Origin: Nitrospirota bacterium
Lineage (GTDB): Bacteria; Nitrospirota; Thermodesulfovibrionia; Thermodesulfovibrionales; SM23-35
Length of the DNA: 64,000 bases
Direction of reading: 5' to 3'
NCBI GenBank assembly: GCA_014859105.1
Contig: JACUUX010000003.1
Location: 1-64,000, forward strand
A model generated the notes under the pieces. That model did not search any database and was not told the DNA's origin. It saw only the letters and a list, made by a program, of their open reading frames with translations. The first letter of the stretch is position 1. Each line of letters opens with the position of its first letter. Below, piece after piece: positions 26,834-34,556 of this stretch. Both the position numbers and the translations under genes were made by a program.

Positions 26834-27403
26834 TTATTTTCTTTTAACCTGTTGCCGCACCTGATAAAGTTTTTCTGTGAAGCCGCCTTCTTTTAGAAAT
26901 TGTTTTTCCAGTTGTCGCAGTTGCTGGTCAAGTAAGTAATTTGCCTGATGAATTAAGCAAATAAGGGTGTTAGCTGCAACTTCTGGAAGCGAAGCCTCGA
27001 TATAAGTCCTATAGGTCTTATAGGACCTATTCTTTTCCCATGCAAGCTTCCGGATGGCTTGTGCCTGCTGATGACCTTTCTCCCAGAGTGTCAGTCCCCT
27101 CTGACGTAAAAAATCTTTGTAGTCGAGCAGTAATTCTTCCAGGCTTGCACGCGCTATACCGAGCAGTTTTAGTTCGCTCTTTTTCGAAGTGCCTGATACC
27201 ATACTGCCTTCGGCAATATTCTGCTTGCCGCTGCGCGCTGCCTGTACCATCTGATCATGCGTGCGCGATCGTTTGTCAATAAACCGATTGCAGAATACTG
27301 CTGTTGCGTCATAGATGATTTCTGCGGTCTGGTAGGATTTCAGATTGCAGTATCCGCCATGAGGGGGTATAAGATCAGGCTTTTTATCTTTCTTGTTTAT
27401 CAT
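26834..27403 (-). CDS. Four-helix-bundle suffix protein (S23-type)
   Basis: This 189-residue protein resembles the four-helix-bundle group related to proteins encoded in 23S rRNA intervening sequences. ARSGKQNIAEGSMVSGTSKK (about 57-75) is the recognisable signature, and NTLICLIHQANYLLDQQL the C-terminal helix. Residues 126-134 (RSYKTYRTY) come from a small palindromic, tandem CCTATA-type repeat at a position where relatives often carry variable short repeats. Binding of RNA or protein is only a guess. It sits in an accessory block beside the restriction system. Confidence 0.75.
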   Translation of the reverse strand: MINKKDKKPDLIPPHGGYCNLKSYQTAEIIYDATAVFCNRFIDKRSRTHDQMVQAARSGKQNIAEGSMVSGTSKKSELKLLGIARASLEELLLDYKDFLRQRGLTLWEKGHQQAQAIRKLAWEKNRSYKTYRTYIEASLPEVAANTLICLIHQANYLLDQQLRQLEKQFLKEGGFTEKLYQVRQQVKRK

Positions 27404-27501
27404 AATTGTCCTATAAATCTTTTTTTAGCTCAATATTAAAATCCTGCGTCTATCGCCGATGATTATGGTGGTTTTATAATCATGAATACCTTTTTTTTAC
27501 A

Positions 27502-27999
27502 TCACTCCTTTGAATCTTCAATCGGCATTATACCTAAGGAATTCAACCATTCTATAACTTCCTGTCTTAACCTTTTATCTTTGAACGCAAACCATCTCTT
27601 TTCTTCTTCAGGATAATCTGAAATAACGTTCTTGAATCTCCTGAAAGCGCCTTTTCCGTAAAGGGCAATTTCAAGCTTTTCTCTTAAATCCTTGTTTGTT
27701 ACAGAGCTTGCAAATTCAACCATGAGATTATAAGCCTCATATGAGGGTTTTCTTGGTATATCTACATAACGCCCTCTTTCATCATTGATAATATTTTCTG
27801 CTGTTTCGATTAAATCCTTTTCCCAATCAGGAAGGTCTTGCAGTGCTTCTTCATCATCTGATTCTACTGCTGAAATTAATTCATTAGGAATACTTACTAT
27901 CTCTCCCGTTTCAGTGTCAAAGAGAGTTATGTTTTCAAAGTCATCAGAGGTTTCCATTATAAAAGCAATTTCACCAATCTCTGCTTTCAATTTTTTCAT
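27502..27999 (-). CDS. UPF0158 family protein, copy 2
   Basis: This 165-residue acidic protein matches UPF0158 and the copy at 17714-18250. Shared features are a DTETGEIVSIPNE stretch, a RYVDIPRKPSYEAY segment, GKGAFRRFKNVISDYP and a WFAF motif followed by a C-terminal helix. I chose the ATG at 27999, with GGGAG about ten bases upstream; a TTG at 28035 would add 12 residues. It neighbours small hypothetical genes in the accessory region. The presence of two divergent copies suggests separate roles. The function is unknown. Confidence 0.77.
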   Translation of the reverse strand: MKKLKAEIGEIAFIMETSDDFENITLFDTETGEIVSIPNELISAVESDDEEALQDLPDWEKDLIETAENIINDERGRYVDIPRKPSYEAYNLMVEFASSVTNKDLREKLEIALYGKGAFRRFKNVISDYPEEEKRWFAFKDKRLRQEVIEWLNSLGIMPIEDSKE

Positions 28000-28074
28000 A
28001 TAGTTTCTATCTCCCAGCCTTTTCCCCTTCTTCAAATTCCTTAAAACACCCTGTGCATCTCATGTTGTTCTCCC

Positions 28075-28362
28075 TTAAAGAAGCTTATTTAGAAGCTGCT
28101 CAAAATCAGTAATTTCTTCCCAGCCATCCAATTTAACACCGACTTCACCATTCCAGTAATAATATCGGGTTCCATCTATTTCTGAAGTGTTTCCGGCACC
28201 ATAATAGTTTTTGAGATATAAATGAATTTGCTTTTCTAAATCTTTTGGATTTTTTGCATAAAAAGCCTTCTGAAACATTTGCTCATATTCCCCGCAGACA
28301 AACTCAAAAGTTGCAAGATAAAGTTTTTCGCCATTTGAAGTTAGTATATTTTTATCACACAT
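28075..28362 (-). CDS. Small hypothetical protein
   Basis: This 95-residue soluble protein begins MCDKNILTSNGEKLYLATFE. It is rich in aromatic residues, with LYLKNYYGAGNTSEIDG and YYYWNGEVGVKLDGWEEI. No membrane segment or known motif is seen. It is transcribed in the same direction as the restriction endonuclease gene upstream, about 105 bases away, and could be an accessory gene of that block. No function is proposed. Confidence 0.5.
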   Translation of the reverse strand: MCDKNILTSNGEKLYLATFEFVCGEYEQMFQKAFYAKNPKDLEKQIHLYLKNYYGAGNTSEIDGTRYYYWNGEVGVKLDGWEEITDFEQLLNKLL

Positions 28363-28467
28363 ATAATGCCTTCCAAATTTATGTCTTTATTCAACTTTTA
28401 TCTGATAATGAACCAATTCTTTTAAAAACTCTTGCTTTTTCTTTTCGTCTGAAGGTAGTTTATCGAG

Positions 28468-29172
28468 CTAAATTCCAAGATTTCTGATGTTAGAGTATAA
28501 ATCCCATAAATTTATTTCTTTAATCCTAAAAGCTGTTCCTCGATTTCTCACTGAGCCATTTTCTTTAAGATGCATTCTCAAATCAATACCAACTTTGCCG
28601 GACCTAAAGGCATTTATAAAATTTTGTGGTATAGGATCGGTAAGTATATATGCCTCGTTATAGAAAAACTCTTCCTCACCATTTGTATTAAATCGTCTTT
28701 CTGCAATAACAAAGAGCACTCTGCTTAGCTTTGACATTAATTTTCCGACCATAATATAAACATCCCAGGTAGCTAATATATTTCCGGCCTCATCTATTAA
28801 ATTAACCTCATTGTTATGCTCATCAATTAGAAGACTTAACCCTTGAGATATTTGTCTCCCGTAATAGACGGTGTTTTTTAAAGCTTTTCTACCAGAATTA
28901 TCAATATAGCCATATCTTTCTATTAATTCCTTTTGAGGTATATTCCAAACCCCTCGGTTGAAGGTAAATAATGTTACAAGAGAAGTGGAATCTTTTCGCG
29001 TCGTTTTAATCTCCACTCTTCCACCCAGATCCGGGATCGGAATATTAGTTTCGGACAGCCCCATTTTTTGCTCAAAAGTATGTCCTACCCCAGTAGAACT
29101 CTTTCGGATCGTTGGAACATATCCCAAAGCTTTTAAAGCACGAAGTCTGCGTTCTATTTCTCTCAGAGTCAT
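28468..29172 (-). CDS. MvaI/BcnI-family type II restriction endonuclease
   Basis: This 234-residue enzyme resembles the monomeric MvaI/BcnI family, which cuts CCWGG or CCSGG. The family-like TGVGHTFEQKMGLSE (27-41) holds Glu34. The PD-(D/E)XK active site is visible as Asp48 followed by Glu54 and Lys56 in IPDLGGRVEIKTTRKD. Length and a helical N-terminus (REIERRLRALKALGYVP) also match. It overlaps the methyltransferase gene by 4 bases, so the pair forms a type II restriction-modification operon with the methylase translated first. The actual recognition site cannot be read from the sequence. Confidence 0.85.
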   Translation of the reverse strand: MTLREIERRLRALKALGYVPTIRKSSTGVGHTFEQKMGLSETNIPIPDLGGRVEIKTTRKDSTSLVTLFTFNRGVWNIPQKELIERYGYIDNSGRKALKNTVYYGRQISQGLSLLIDEHNNEVNLIDEAGNILATWDVYIMVGKLMSKLSRVLFVIAERRFNTNGEEEFFYNEAYILTDPIPQNFINAFRSGKVGIDLRMHLKENGSVRNRGTAFRIKEINLWDLYSNIRNLGI

Positions 29173-30605
29173 TTAATCTTCTCCATTATCACAATATATT
29201 CTTCAGTCATTGTTGAACCTAATACTCCAGTTCTATTACTAGGGCTATTTTTTGATGGCATTCTTTTATTAGGAATTTTACGAGTGATTGTCTCTATATG
29301 TCTAAAGCAATTAGATTCACCAAAATCTGCCACTATCTCATCTGTTGGCAATTGAATTCCTTTTACCGTTCTATTCCCCACCACCATGCATAAAAAACCG
29401 CCCTTTTTCATAATTCGGCTCAATTCAATAAAACATTTGTTCAAGTCGATATAGAATGCCATAACTTCTCTTGCTCTCTTTTTATCAATTCGGGATATCA
29501 TATCTAAGGCGTATCTCAAGTTTGGAGAGCTATATCCTAAGTGAAGATTATTGGTATCTAATCGCCCTCCCAATGATCGATTATCTGTATCTAAATCTTT
29601 CCCTTCAAATCCTAACCACTGCAAAGAGAGTCTTGAAAACTGTCCATAAGCAACAGTGGTTTTTGAATCGCCATATGGCGGAGAGGTTACGACTATATCA
29701 ATAGTGCTATCCTTAATACTTGTTCTATTGCGGGTATCTTCATTTAGAATATTTACTTGAGTTTTACTGTCTCTAAATTGTCTCCATAAATCGGTCATTC
29801 CAGCGATACTAAGTGCAGCTCTTTCTTTGAATATCCCTATAACATCAGGGCTGAAATTATTCAACTTTTCATCTTCAATGCGGTATAATTTGAACTCACC
29901 ATTCCTTGAATTTGAGGATGCTCTTACAGTAAAACTGAATACCACTCTGAAAAAATCTTTTATCTTCCTATCTTTAATTGAATCTATAGCCTTTCTTAAT
30001 GCAGCGAGCTTAAATATAACGTCCTTTTTAAACCAATACCCAATATTAAAAAAATTATAATTATCTACCTTCTTTATACTGGATACTTTTTTAAAGATTC
30101 TTTCTAATTCATTATGTAAAAACTTATAGTTAAGAGGGCTTGTTTTAACATTACTTATGAGAAGTGAAAGAGGGTTTATATCAATACCGCATGAATTACA
30201 GCCTCTTGTGAATGCTTCCAACAAAACAGAACCAGACCCGCAAAATGGGTCTAAGACAACCGCTTTGGGGTTTGCATACATATCAATAAGTCTTCCTGCT
30301 ACTTGCGGTATCATCATTGCAGGGTAAGGGTGAATAGAGTGTGTATATGCTCGTTTGTTATCTTCGGCATAATTCCAGCTTGGATCATACTTTTTATTTC
30401 GTGTCGAATCTTGCCATAAATGTTGTATGCTGGTTAACGAATCGTTCTCTATATTATCATCGATTTGGGATATTCCTAAGCGATTGTAAAAAGCTAACTG
30501 TTCTCTCAGCACAAGACAATGATCTATTTCTGAACAATTTGTACAGTTTTCTAAAGTAGCTATACACAAAGTCTGTTTAGGTTCTGCATATGTTTTAGCA
30601 CTCAT
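29169..30605 (-). CDS. Type II DNA methyltransferase (SPPY class)
   Basis: This 478-residue amino-methyltransferase protects sites of the adjacent endonuclease. Numbering from a longer in-frame start at 30620, DPFCGSG (124-130) binds S-adenosylmethionine, with the preceding HSIHPYPAMMIPQVAGRLI as motif X. TSPPYGDSKTT (312-322) is the catalytic loop, typical of N4-cytosine or N6-adenine methylases. With an MvaI/BcnI-like partner, N4-methylcytosine is likely. The stretch between motifs (about 165 residues) may hold target recognition. Several cysteines near the N-terminus (CIATLENCTNCSEIDHC) look like a metal site. The ATG at 30605 has AAAGGG six bases upstream. Confidence 0.88.
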   Translation of the reverse strand: MSAKTYAEPKQTLCIATLENCTNCSEIDHCLVLREQLAFYNRLGISQIDDNIENDSLTSIQHLWQDSTRNKKYDPSWNYAEDNKRAYTHSIHPYPAMMIPQVAGRLIDMYANPKAVVLDPFCGSGSVLLEAFTRGCNSCGIDINPLSLLISNVKTSPLNYKFLHNELERIFKKVSSIKKVDNYNFFNIGYWFKKDVIFKLAALRKAIDSIKDRKIKDFFRVVFSFTVRASSNSRNGEFKLYRIEDEKLNNFSPDVIGIFKERAALSIAGMTDLWRQFRDSKTQVNILNEDTRNRTSIKDSTIDIVVTSPPYGDSKTTVAYGQFSRLSLQWLGFEGKDLDTDNRSLGGRLDTNNLHLGYSSPNLRYALDMISRIDKKRAREVMAFYIDLNKCFIELSRIMKKGGFLCMVVGNRTVKGIQLPTDEIVADFGESNCFRHIETITRKIPNKRMPSKNSPSNRTGVLGSTMTEEYIVIMEKIK

Positions 30606-30629
30606 ACTTTGCCCTTTCATCTCCCAGTT

Positions 30630-30839
30630 CTACAAAGCGGCATTTTTACCATAATGTAAAATTTCATTTTGTATAACTGTATCAATAGCACCATACCAAT
30701 CTATGTAATCACCGATTTTATCTTCGATGATTTTCAATTCATTTTTAGTAAGCTTCCTTGCGAGTTCTTCTTCTGCAACATTCTGAACATCTTCAATGTT
30801 AATCGAGTAAATAATTTTGGAGGTGCCATTCTTTCTCAT
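30630..30839 (-). CDS. Small hypothetical protein upstream of the methyltransferase
   Basis: This 69-residue protein begins MRKNGTSKIIYSINIEDV and continues with a helical EELARKLTKNELKIIEDKIGD segment. The stop lies 24 bases before the methyltransferase start, so it could lead the restriction operon. It lacks an obvious helix-turn-helix, so I do not call it a controller protein. No family is recognised. Confidence 0.5.
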   Translation of the reverse strand: MRKNGTSKIIYSINIEDVQNVAEEELARKLTKNELKIIEDKIGDYIDWYGAIDTVIQNEILHYGKNAAL

Positions 30840-30996
30840 TACTAATCTTCCCCCACCCCTCTTTTTAAAAGAGGGGAATAAGGATTCTCTTTTCTTTCAA
30901 CTGATTCAATTGAATCATAAAATAAGATGTTTGTCAAGAAATAATTTTGATTGTTATATTTTATCTTATCACAGTACATATGATAGACAGATACAC
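30840..30996. other. Intergenic leader with a short palindrome
   Basis: This region holds CCCCTCTTTTTAAAAGAGGGG (30857-30877), a hairpin related to those in other repeats. An AT-rich stretch follows that may contain the promoter of the restriction operon on the minus strand. No gene is seen. Confidence 0.4.
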
Positions 30997-31401
30997 CTTA
31001 ACCCGGATAATTCATAGCGAACTCTGTTCCAATGGTTGATACGTAAAGCCGTCATTCCCGCTTGCCCTGTTAGAAATAAACTTTCTAACAGGGCTTGTCG
31101 GGAATCCTTCTGAATCCCCCTTAGTAAAGGGGGTTAGGGGGTTGTTCAAAGAAAGATTCTGGACAAGCCAGAATGACAGAATTGAAAAACTTAAACAACT
31201 TTTAATATCTTTGAGGGTTAATTCATAAATTTTCATGATCAAATATGGGATAGAGTATTTGAGCGGATTTTTTTGCCGATAGACAAATACACTATGTAAA
31301 AATAAAGAGGCAAAAGCCTCGGAGGGCGATAGCCCGAGAATGAGCGAAAATGCTCTATCCCATGTTAACATGCACAAACTTTGTGAATAATCCGGGCTAA
31401 G
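30997..31401. repeat. Dispersed repeat, composite A+B copy
   Basis: The outer ends CTTAACCCGGATAATTCA (30997-31014) and 31384-31401 are inverted repeats matching at 16 of 18 bases. Module A (31011 to about 31220) nearly duplicates 16675-16885. Module B (about 31240-31375) is a long imperfect palindrome: GGGATAGAGTATTTGAGCGG at one side, AATGCTCTATCCC at the other, with inner hairpins GAGGC/GCCTC and GGGC/GCCC. B recurs at 34420-34515 and, reversed, at 61811-62003. The right end stops 6 bases before the stop codon of the anti-sigma-like gene. An open frame across this region is spurious. Confidence 0.85.
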
Positions 31402-31406
31402 GTTAG

Positions 31407-32273
31407 TTAAACCTCCGGCAGCATGATATTGACCTGTGCGCCGGGAAAGTTGATGAGGCCACGTTCTTTTGCCCTTCCCTTTGACCATTCAGGTATTATA
31501 GAAAGCTTTGCAGTTCCAGAACGGATAGAAATTTTACCATTCCATTGTTTGACGAAGCGCCTTACTGCAGAAAGACCATGTCCTCTCCCCTTGTCAGAAA
31601 ACCTTGATGCACCGTGCAGAAGTCCTTTTTCAATAGCCTCAAGGTCATCTTTCAAGACAAACCTCTCTGATAGAGATTTTCTGAAACCTATGCCGATATC
31701 CATTACAGCAATCTTTACGACGTTTTTATTCAGATTCTGGAAATGATACTTCTGTATGCCTACAAATCCCTTATATCCACTGTGCTCGATTATATTCTGG
31801 CAAACCTCTGAAAGGGCAACAATAAAGTTATTAATGGTATTTTCGTCATAATGCAGATGTTTTGTAAGTATAGCGTGGCTCCTGTCCCTGACCTTGCCAA
31901 CAATGAAATGGATGTCATCTGACCTTTCTATCAGGGTTATTTCAAGAAGGACGTCTGAATCAAAGCTCCGTAAATATTTTACTGATATTTCCGGCTGCGG
32001 AGGTTCAAGGATGAAATATCTGTCCGCAGATATGAAGAAGTCCATTCTTTCAAGATATTTAAGAACTTCTTCTGAATCCGGGAGACGAAGAGTTTTTTGA
32101 TTATCTTCAGATTTTGAGAACTCTCCGACCTCAAGAAGTCCAACCATCCCATAGGGGTCTATAAAGGTTATTCCCCGAAGGTCTATGATTGATGAGTCTC
32201 TGTATAAAGAGAGAACCTGTTCAAAGGTTTCTTCTGTAATATGTGTGTGCATATTTATTGATTTAGATCTCAT
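31407..32273 (-). CDS. STAS-like and HATPase (anti-sigma-type) protein
   Basis: This roughly 288-residue protein combines an N-terminal STAS-like domain (SSIIDLRGITFIDPYGMVGL) with a C-terminal GHKL ATPase. In the ATPase part, ALSEVCQNIIEHSGYKG is the N box and GRGHGLSAVRRFV a G box. Such proteins act as serine kinases on STAS antagonists in partner-switching regulation. Here both halves are joined, which could allow self-regulation. The ATG at 32273 overlaps the beta-CASP gene by 11 bases, with AAAGGG upstream. No sigma factor gene is adjacent. Confidence 0.75.
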   Translation of the reverse strand: MRSKSINMHTHITEETFEQVLSLYRDSSIIDLRGITFIDPYGMVGLLEVGEFSKSEDNQKTLRLPDSEEVLKYLERMDFFISADRYFILEPPQPEISVKYLRSFDSDVLLEITLIERSDDIHFIVGKVRDRSHAILTKHLHYDENTINNFIVALSEVCQNIIEHSGYKGFVGIQKYHFQNLNKNVVKIAVMDIGIGFRKSLSERFVLKDDLEAIEKGLLHGASRFSDKGRGHGLSAVRRFVKQWNGKISIRSGTAKLSIIPEWSKGRAKERGLINFPGAQVNIMLPEV

Positions 32274-33645
32274 AAACTTGCCCTTTTTCAGGCACATAAG
32301 TTTTGAGTCCGAACCTTTCATTCACAATCTCGCTGAACAGTATCGATACCTCCTCTTCGCCATGGACTATAAAGACATCTGGTGAATCTTTGAAAAACGT
32401 CAACCATTCGATAAGTTCTGCTTGGTCTGCGTGAGCTGAAAAACCATTTATCGTGTATATAGATGCCCTGACAGCAATCTCCTCTCCGAGTATGTTAACC
32501 ACCTTTGCTCTATCTACGATTTTCCGCCCCAGTGTTCCCCTGCCCTGAAATCCGACAAATATAACACTGCATTCAGGCCTCCAGAGATTATGTTTCAGGT
32601 GATGCTTAATCCTTCCACCATCACACATGCCGCTTCCTGCTATAACAATTATGCCTGATTTTATTTTATTTATTGCCATTGATTCCTGCACACTCTGTAC
32701 GAAATGAAGTCTTATAGAGTCGTCAAAGTCCTCTGCTGTAAAACGCTTTGTCGCCTCTTCATCAAAACATTCAGGGTGTGCAAGATATATTTTTGTCGCC
32801 TCTTCTGCAAGAGGGCTGTCGAGATAGACATTGATATTGTAAAGTCTTTTTCCCCTCACAAGGCTATTCAGAATATAAAGTAAATCCTGTGTCCTGCCTA
32901 CGGCGAAAGACGGTATGAATACATTTCCACCTTTCTTAAAGGTTATCTTTATGGCATCTAAAAGCTCATCTATGCTTTCTTTCAAGGGTTTATGAAGCCT
33001 GTTGCCATATGTTGATTCCATTACAATAAAATCTGCTTTAACAGGAGTAAGCGGGTCTCTCACAATAGGATTGCCTTTTTTGCCAATATCTCCGGAGAAT
33101 ACGATTTTTTTCTCTTTCGGATTGTCCTGAAACCAAAGCTCGATTGTGCCAGAGCCCAGTATATGGCCTGCATCCAGAAATCTGTATTTGATGCCATTAC
33201 CAAGGTGGAATATCTCGCCATACTTTTTTACGTCAATCAGAGGGATTACGTCTCGCACATCGTCTGTTGTATAAAGCGGGAACACTGGTGGTTTTCCTGC
33301 CCGCAAAGCCTTTCTTGTAAGCCATTCTGCGTCGCTTTCCTGAATATGTGCTGAATCATAAAGCATCAGTTCAAGCAGGTCTCTTGTTGCAGATGTTGTG
33401 ATAATCCTGCCTCTAAAGCCTTCTTTGACAACCCTGGGAAGCACGCCTGAATGGTCAAGATGAGCGTGTGTGATGAAAATATAATCTATTTCTTCCGGAT
33501 CGAAATCAAATGCAGCTTTGTTAACTTCTTCTGCGCCTTCACCCTGGTAGATTCCGCACTCGATGAGAAATTTGAGCTTGTTACACTCCATATAAAAACA
33601 GGAGCCGGTAACTGTCCTTACTCCACCGAGAAATTTGAGTTTCAA
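32263..33645 (-). CDS. Beta-CASP metallo-beta-lactamase RNA-processing exonuclease
   Basis: This 460-residue metal-dependent nuclease belongs to the group related to CPSF73 and bacterial RNA-processing MBL proteins. ITHAHLDHSGVLPR is the zinc motif, DAGHILGSG and FSGDIGKKGNP follow, and the beta-CASP region has MESTYGNRLH and FIPSFAVGRTQ. GSGMCDGGRIKHHL, INGFSAHADQAEL and IVHGEE are later motifs. No KH domain is present. It probably acts on RNA in the cytoplasm. The start is TTG with AAAGGAG seven bases upstream. It is followed by the anti-sigma-like gene in the same operon. Confidence 0.9.
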   Translation of the reverse strand: MKLKFLGGVRTVTGSCFYMECNKLKFLIECGIYQGEGAEEVNKAAFDFDPEEIDYIFITHAHLDHSGVLPRVVKEGFRGRIITTSATRDLLELMLYDSAHIQESDAEWLTRKALRAGKPPVFPLYTTDDVRDVIPLIDVKKYGEIFHLGNGIKYRFLDAGHILGSGTIELWFQDNPKEKKIVFSGDIGKKGNPIVRDPLTPVKADFIVMESTYGNRLHKPLKESIDELLDAIKITFKKGGNVFIPSFAVGRTQDLLYILNSLVRGKRLYNINVYLDSPLAEEATKIYLAHPECFDEEATKRFTAEDFDDSIRLHFVQSVQESMAINKIKSGIIVIAGSGMCDGGRIKHHLKHNLWRPECSVIFVGFQGRGTLGRKIVDRAKVVNILGEEIAVRASIYTINGFSAHADQAELIEWLTFFKDSPDVFIVHGEEEVSILFSEIVNERFGLKTYVPEKGQVYEI

Positions 33646-33681
33646 AATATTACTCCTTTTTAAAATAGGTTTCCATGCTGT

Positions 33682-34182
33682 TTAAAGCCCGTCACAGTAC
33701 GCATTTATACCTGTTACACCAACAGCCATATCAGGTATCAGCATCCACTGCATTGACCATGTTTCGTCTTCGCCCCTTTTAAGACACACAACTCCCGCCA
33801 TTTTAAATGAAACAATATTTTTATTTGCATCCCCGCTGAGCAGAAGTGATGCCAGTCTGCTGAGATGTGGCAGATGGCCAACAAGCATAATGTCTTCAGG
33901 AACATCCTTCAGCCTTTCCGCCCAAATCTCGGGGGCATCGAGTGGCGCAAGGCCATCGACTTCTGTTATTCCTTTAGCAGGCTTAAATGCCCCTGACAGT
34001 GCCTCTGCTGTCTGTTTTGCCCTCAATTTATTGCTATGGAAAATGTTATGTACCCTGACATTTAATTGAGACAGATAAGAAGCCATCTTTTTGATATCCT
34101 CAAGCCCCTTTTCAGAGAGTGGTCTTGATGGGTCCACCTCTTCTTTCCTGGCCTCTGCATGCTGGACAAGATAAAGAAACAT
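33682..34182 (-). CDS. sixA: Phosphohistidine phosphatase SixA
   Basis: This 166-residue enzyme of the histidine phosphatase superfamily removes phosphate from phosphohistidine in signalling proteins. The catalytic His8 is in FLYLVQHAEARKEE, where Gln replaces the arginine usual in RHG and Ala the glycine; SixA proteins often show this QH form. VGHLPHLSRLASLLL carries the second histidine. The ATG at 34182 is chosen because AAAGGAGGGTTTAAA precedes it. It ends 36 bases before the beta-CASP gene begins and may be the first gene of that transcript. Confidence 0.88.
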   Translation of the reverse strand: MFLYLVQHAEARKEEVDPSRPLSEKGLEDIKKMASYLSQLNVRVHNIFHSNKLRAKQTAEALSGAFKPAKGITEVDGLAPLDAPEIWAERLKDVPEDIMLVGHLPHLSRLASLLLSGDANKNIVSFKMAGVVCLKRGEDETWSMQWMLIPDMAVGVTGINAYCDGL

Positions 34183-34210
34183 TTTAAACCCTCCTTTTTG
34201 ATTTTCTGAA

Positions 34211-34556
34211 TTTAACCCCTTTAATTCATAGCGAACTCTGTTCAAATGGCTGATTCGTTAAGCCGTCATTCCCTGGCTTGACCAGGGAATCCAGAAGTAC
34301 GACTTATACGAAAGGTTCTGGATTGCCCGATCGTGGTCGGGCAATGACAGAATTGAAAAACTTAAACAACTTTTAAGATCTTTGATGATTAATAGCATAA
34401 ATTTTTCATGACAGACGGAGGATATAGTATTAGAGCGGATTTAAATTCTGTCCTTGACAGAATTTACCTCGGAGTCCCGGTAAAATCGGGATGAGAATGA
34501 GCGAAAATACTATATCCTTCGTCGTTAATCAATATTTTGTGAATTATCTGACTCAA
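34211..34556. repeat. Dispersed repeat, composite A+B divergent copy
   Basis: Module A ends match the other copies (TTCATAGCGAACTCTGTT from 34225; AACTTAAACAACTTTTAAGA near 34358). The interior hairpins differ: TCCCTGGCTTGACCAGGGA and TGCCCGATCGTGGTCGGGCA. Module B (about 34420-34515) keeps GAGCGGATTT and GAATGAGCGAAAATACTATA, again with different inner hairpins. The outer ends begin TTTAACCCC and end in TGAATTATC. The element reaches the stop codon of the flippase-like gene (34553-34555). Conserved ends with exchanged hairpins suggest modular evolution. Confidence 0.75.

Noticed and set aside
30630-30839. Small ORF as a restriction controller (C) protein
   Set aside because: No helix-turn-helix pattern and no C-box-like operator upstream are visible.
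31012-31488. Open frame of 158 codons on the minus strand
   Set aside because: It covers the A+B repeat and the end of the anti-sigma-like gene in another frame; no family pattern, and its QPLEQSSL end is simply repeat sequence seen again at 56150.
16675-34380. Repeated units as a CRISPR array
   Set aside because: Copies are far apart, long and individually placed between different genes; no regular spacers and no cas genes.
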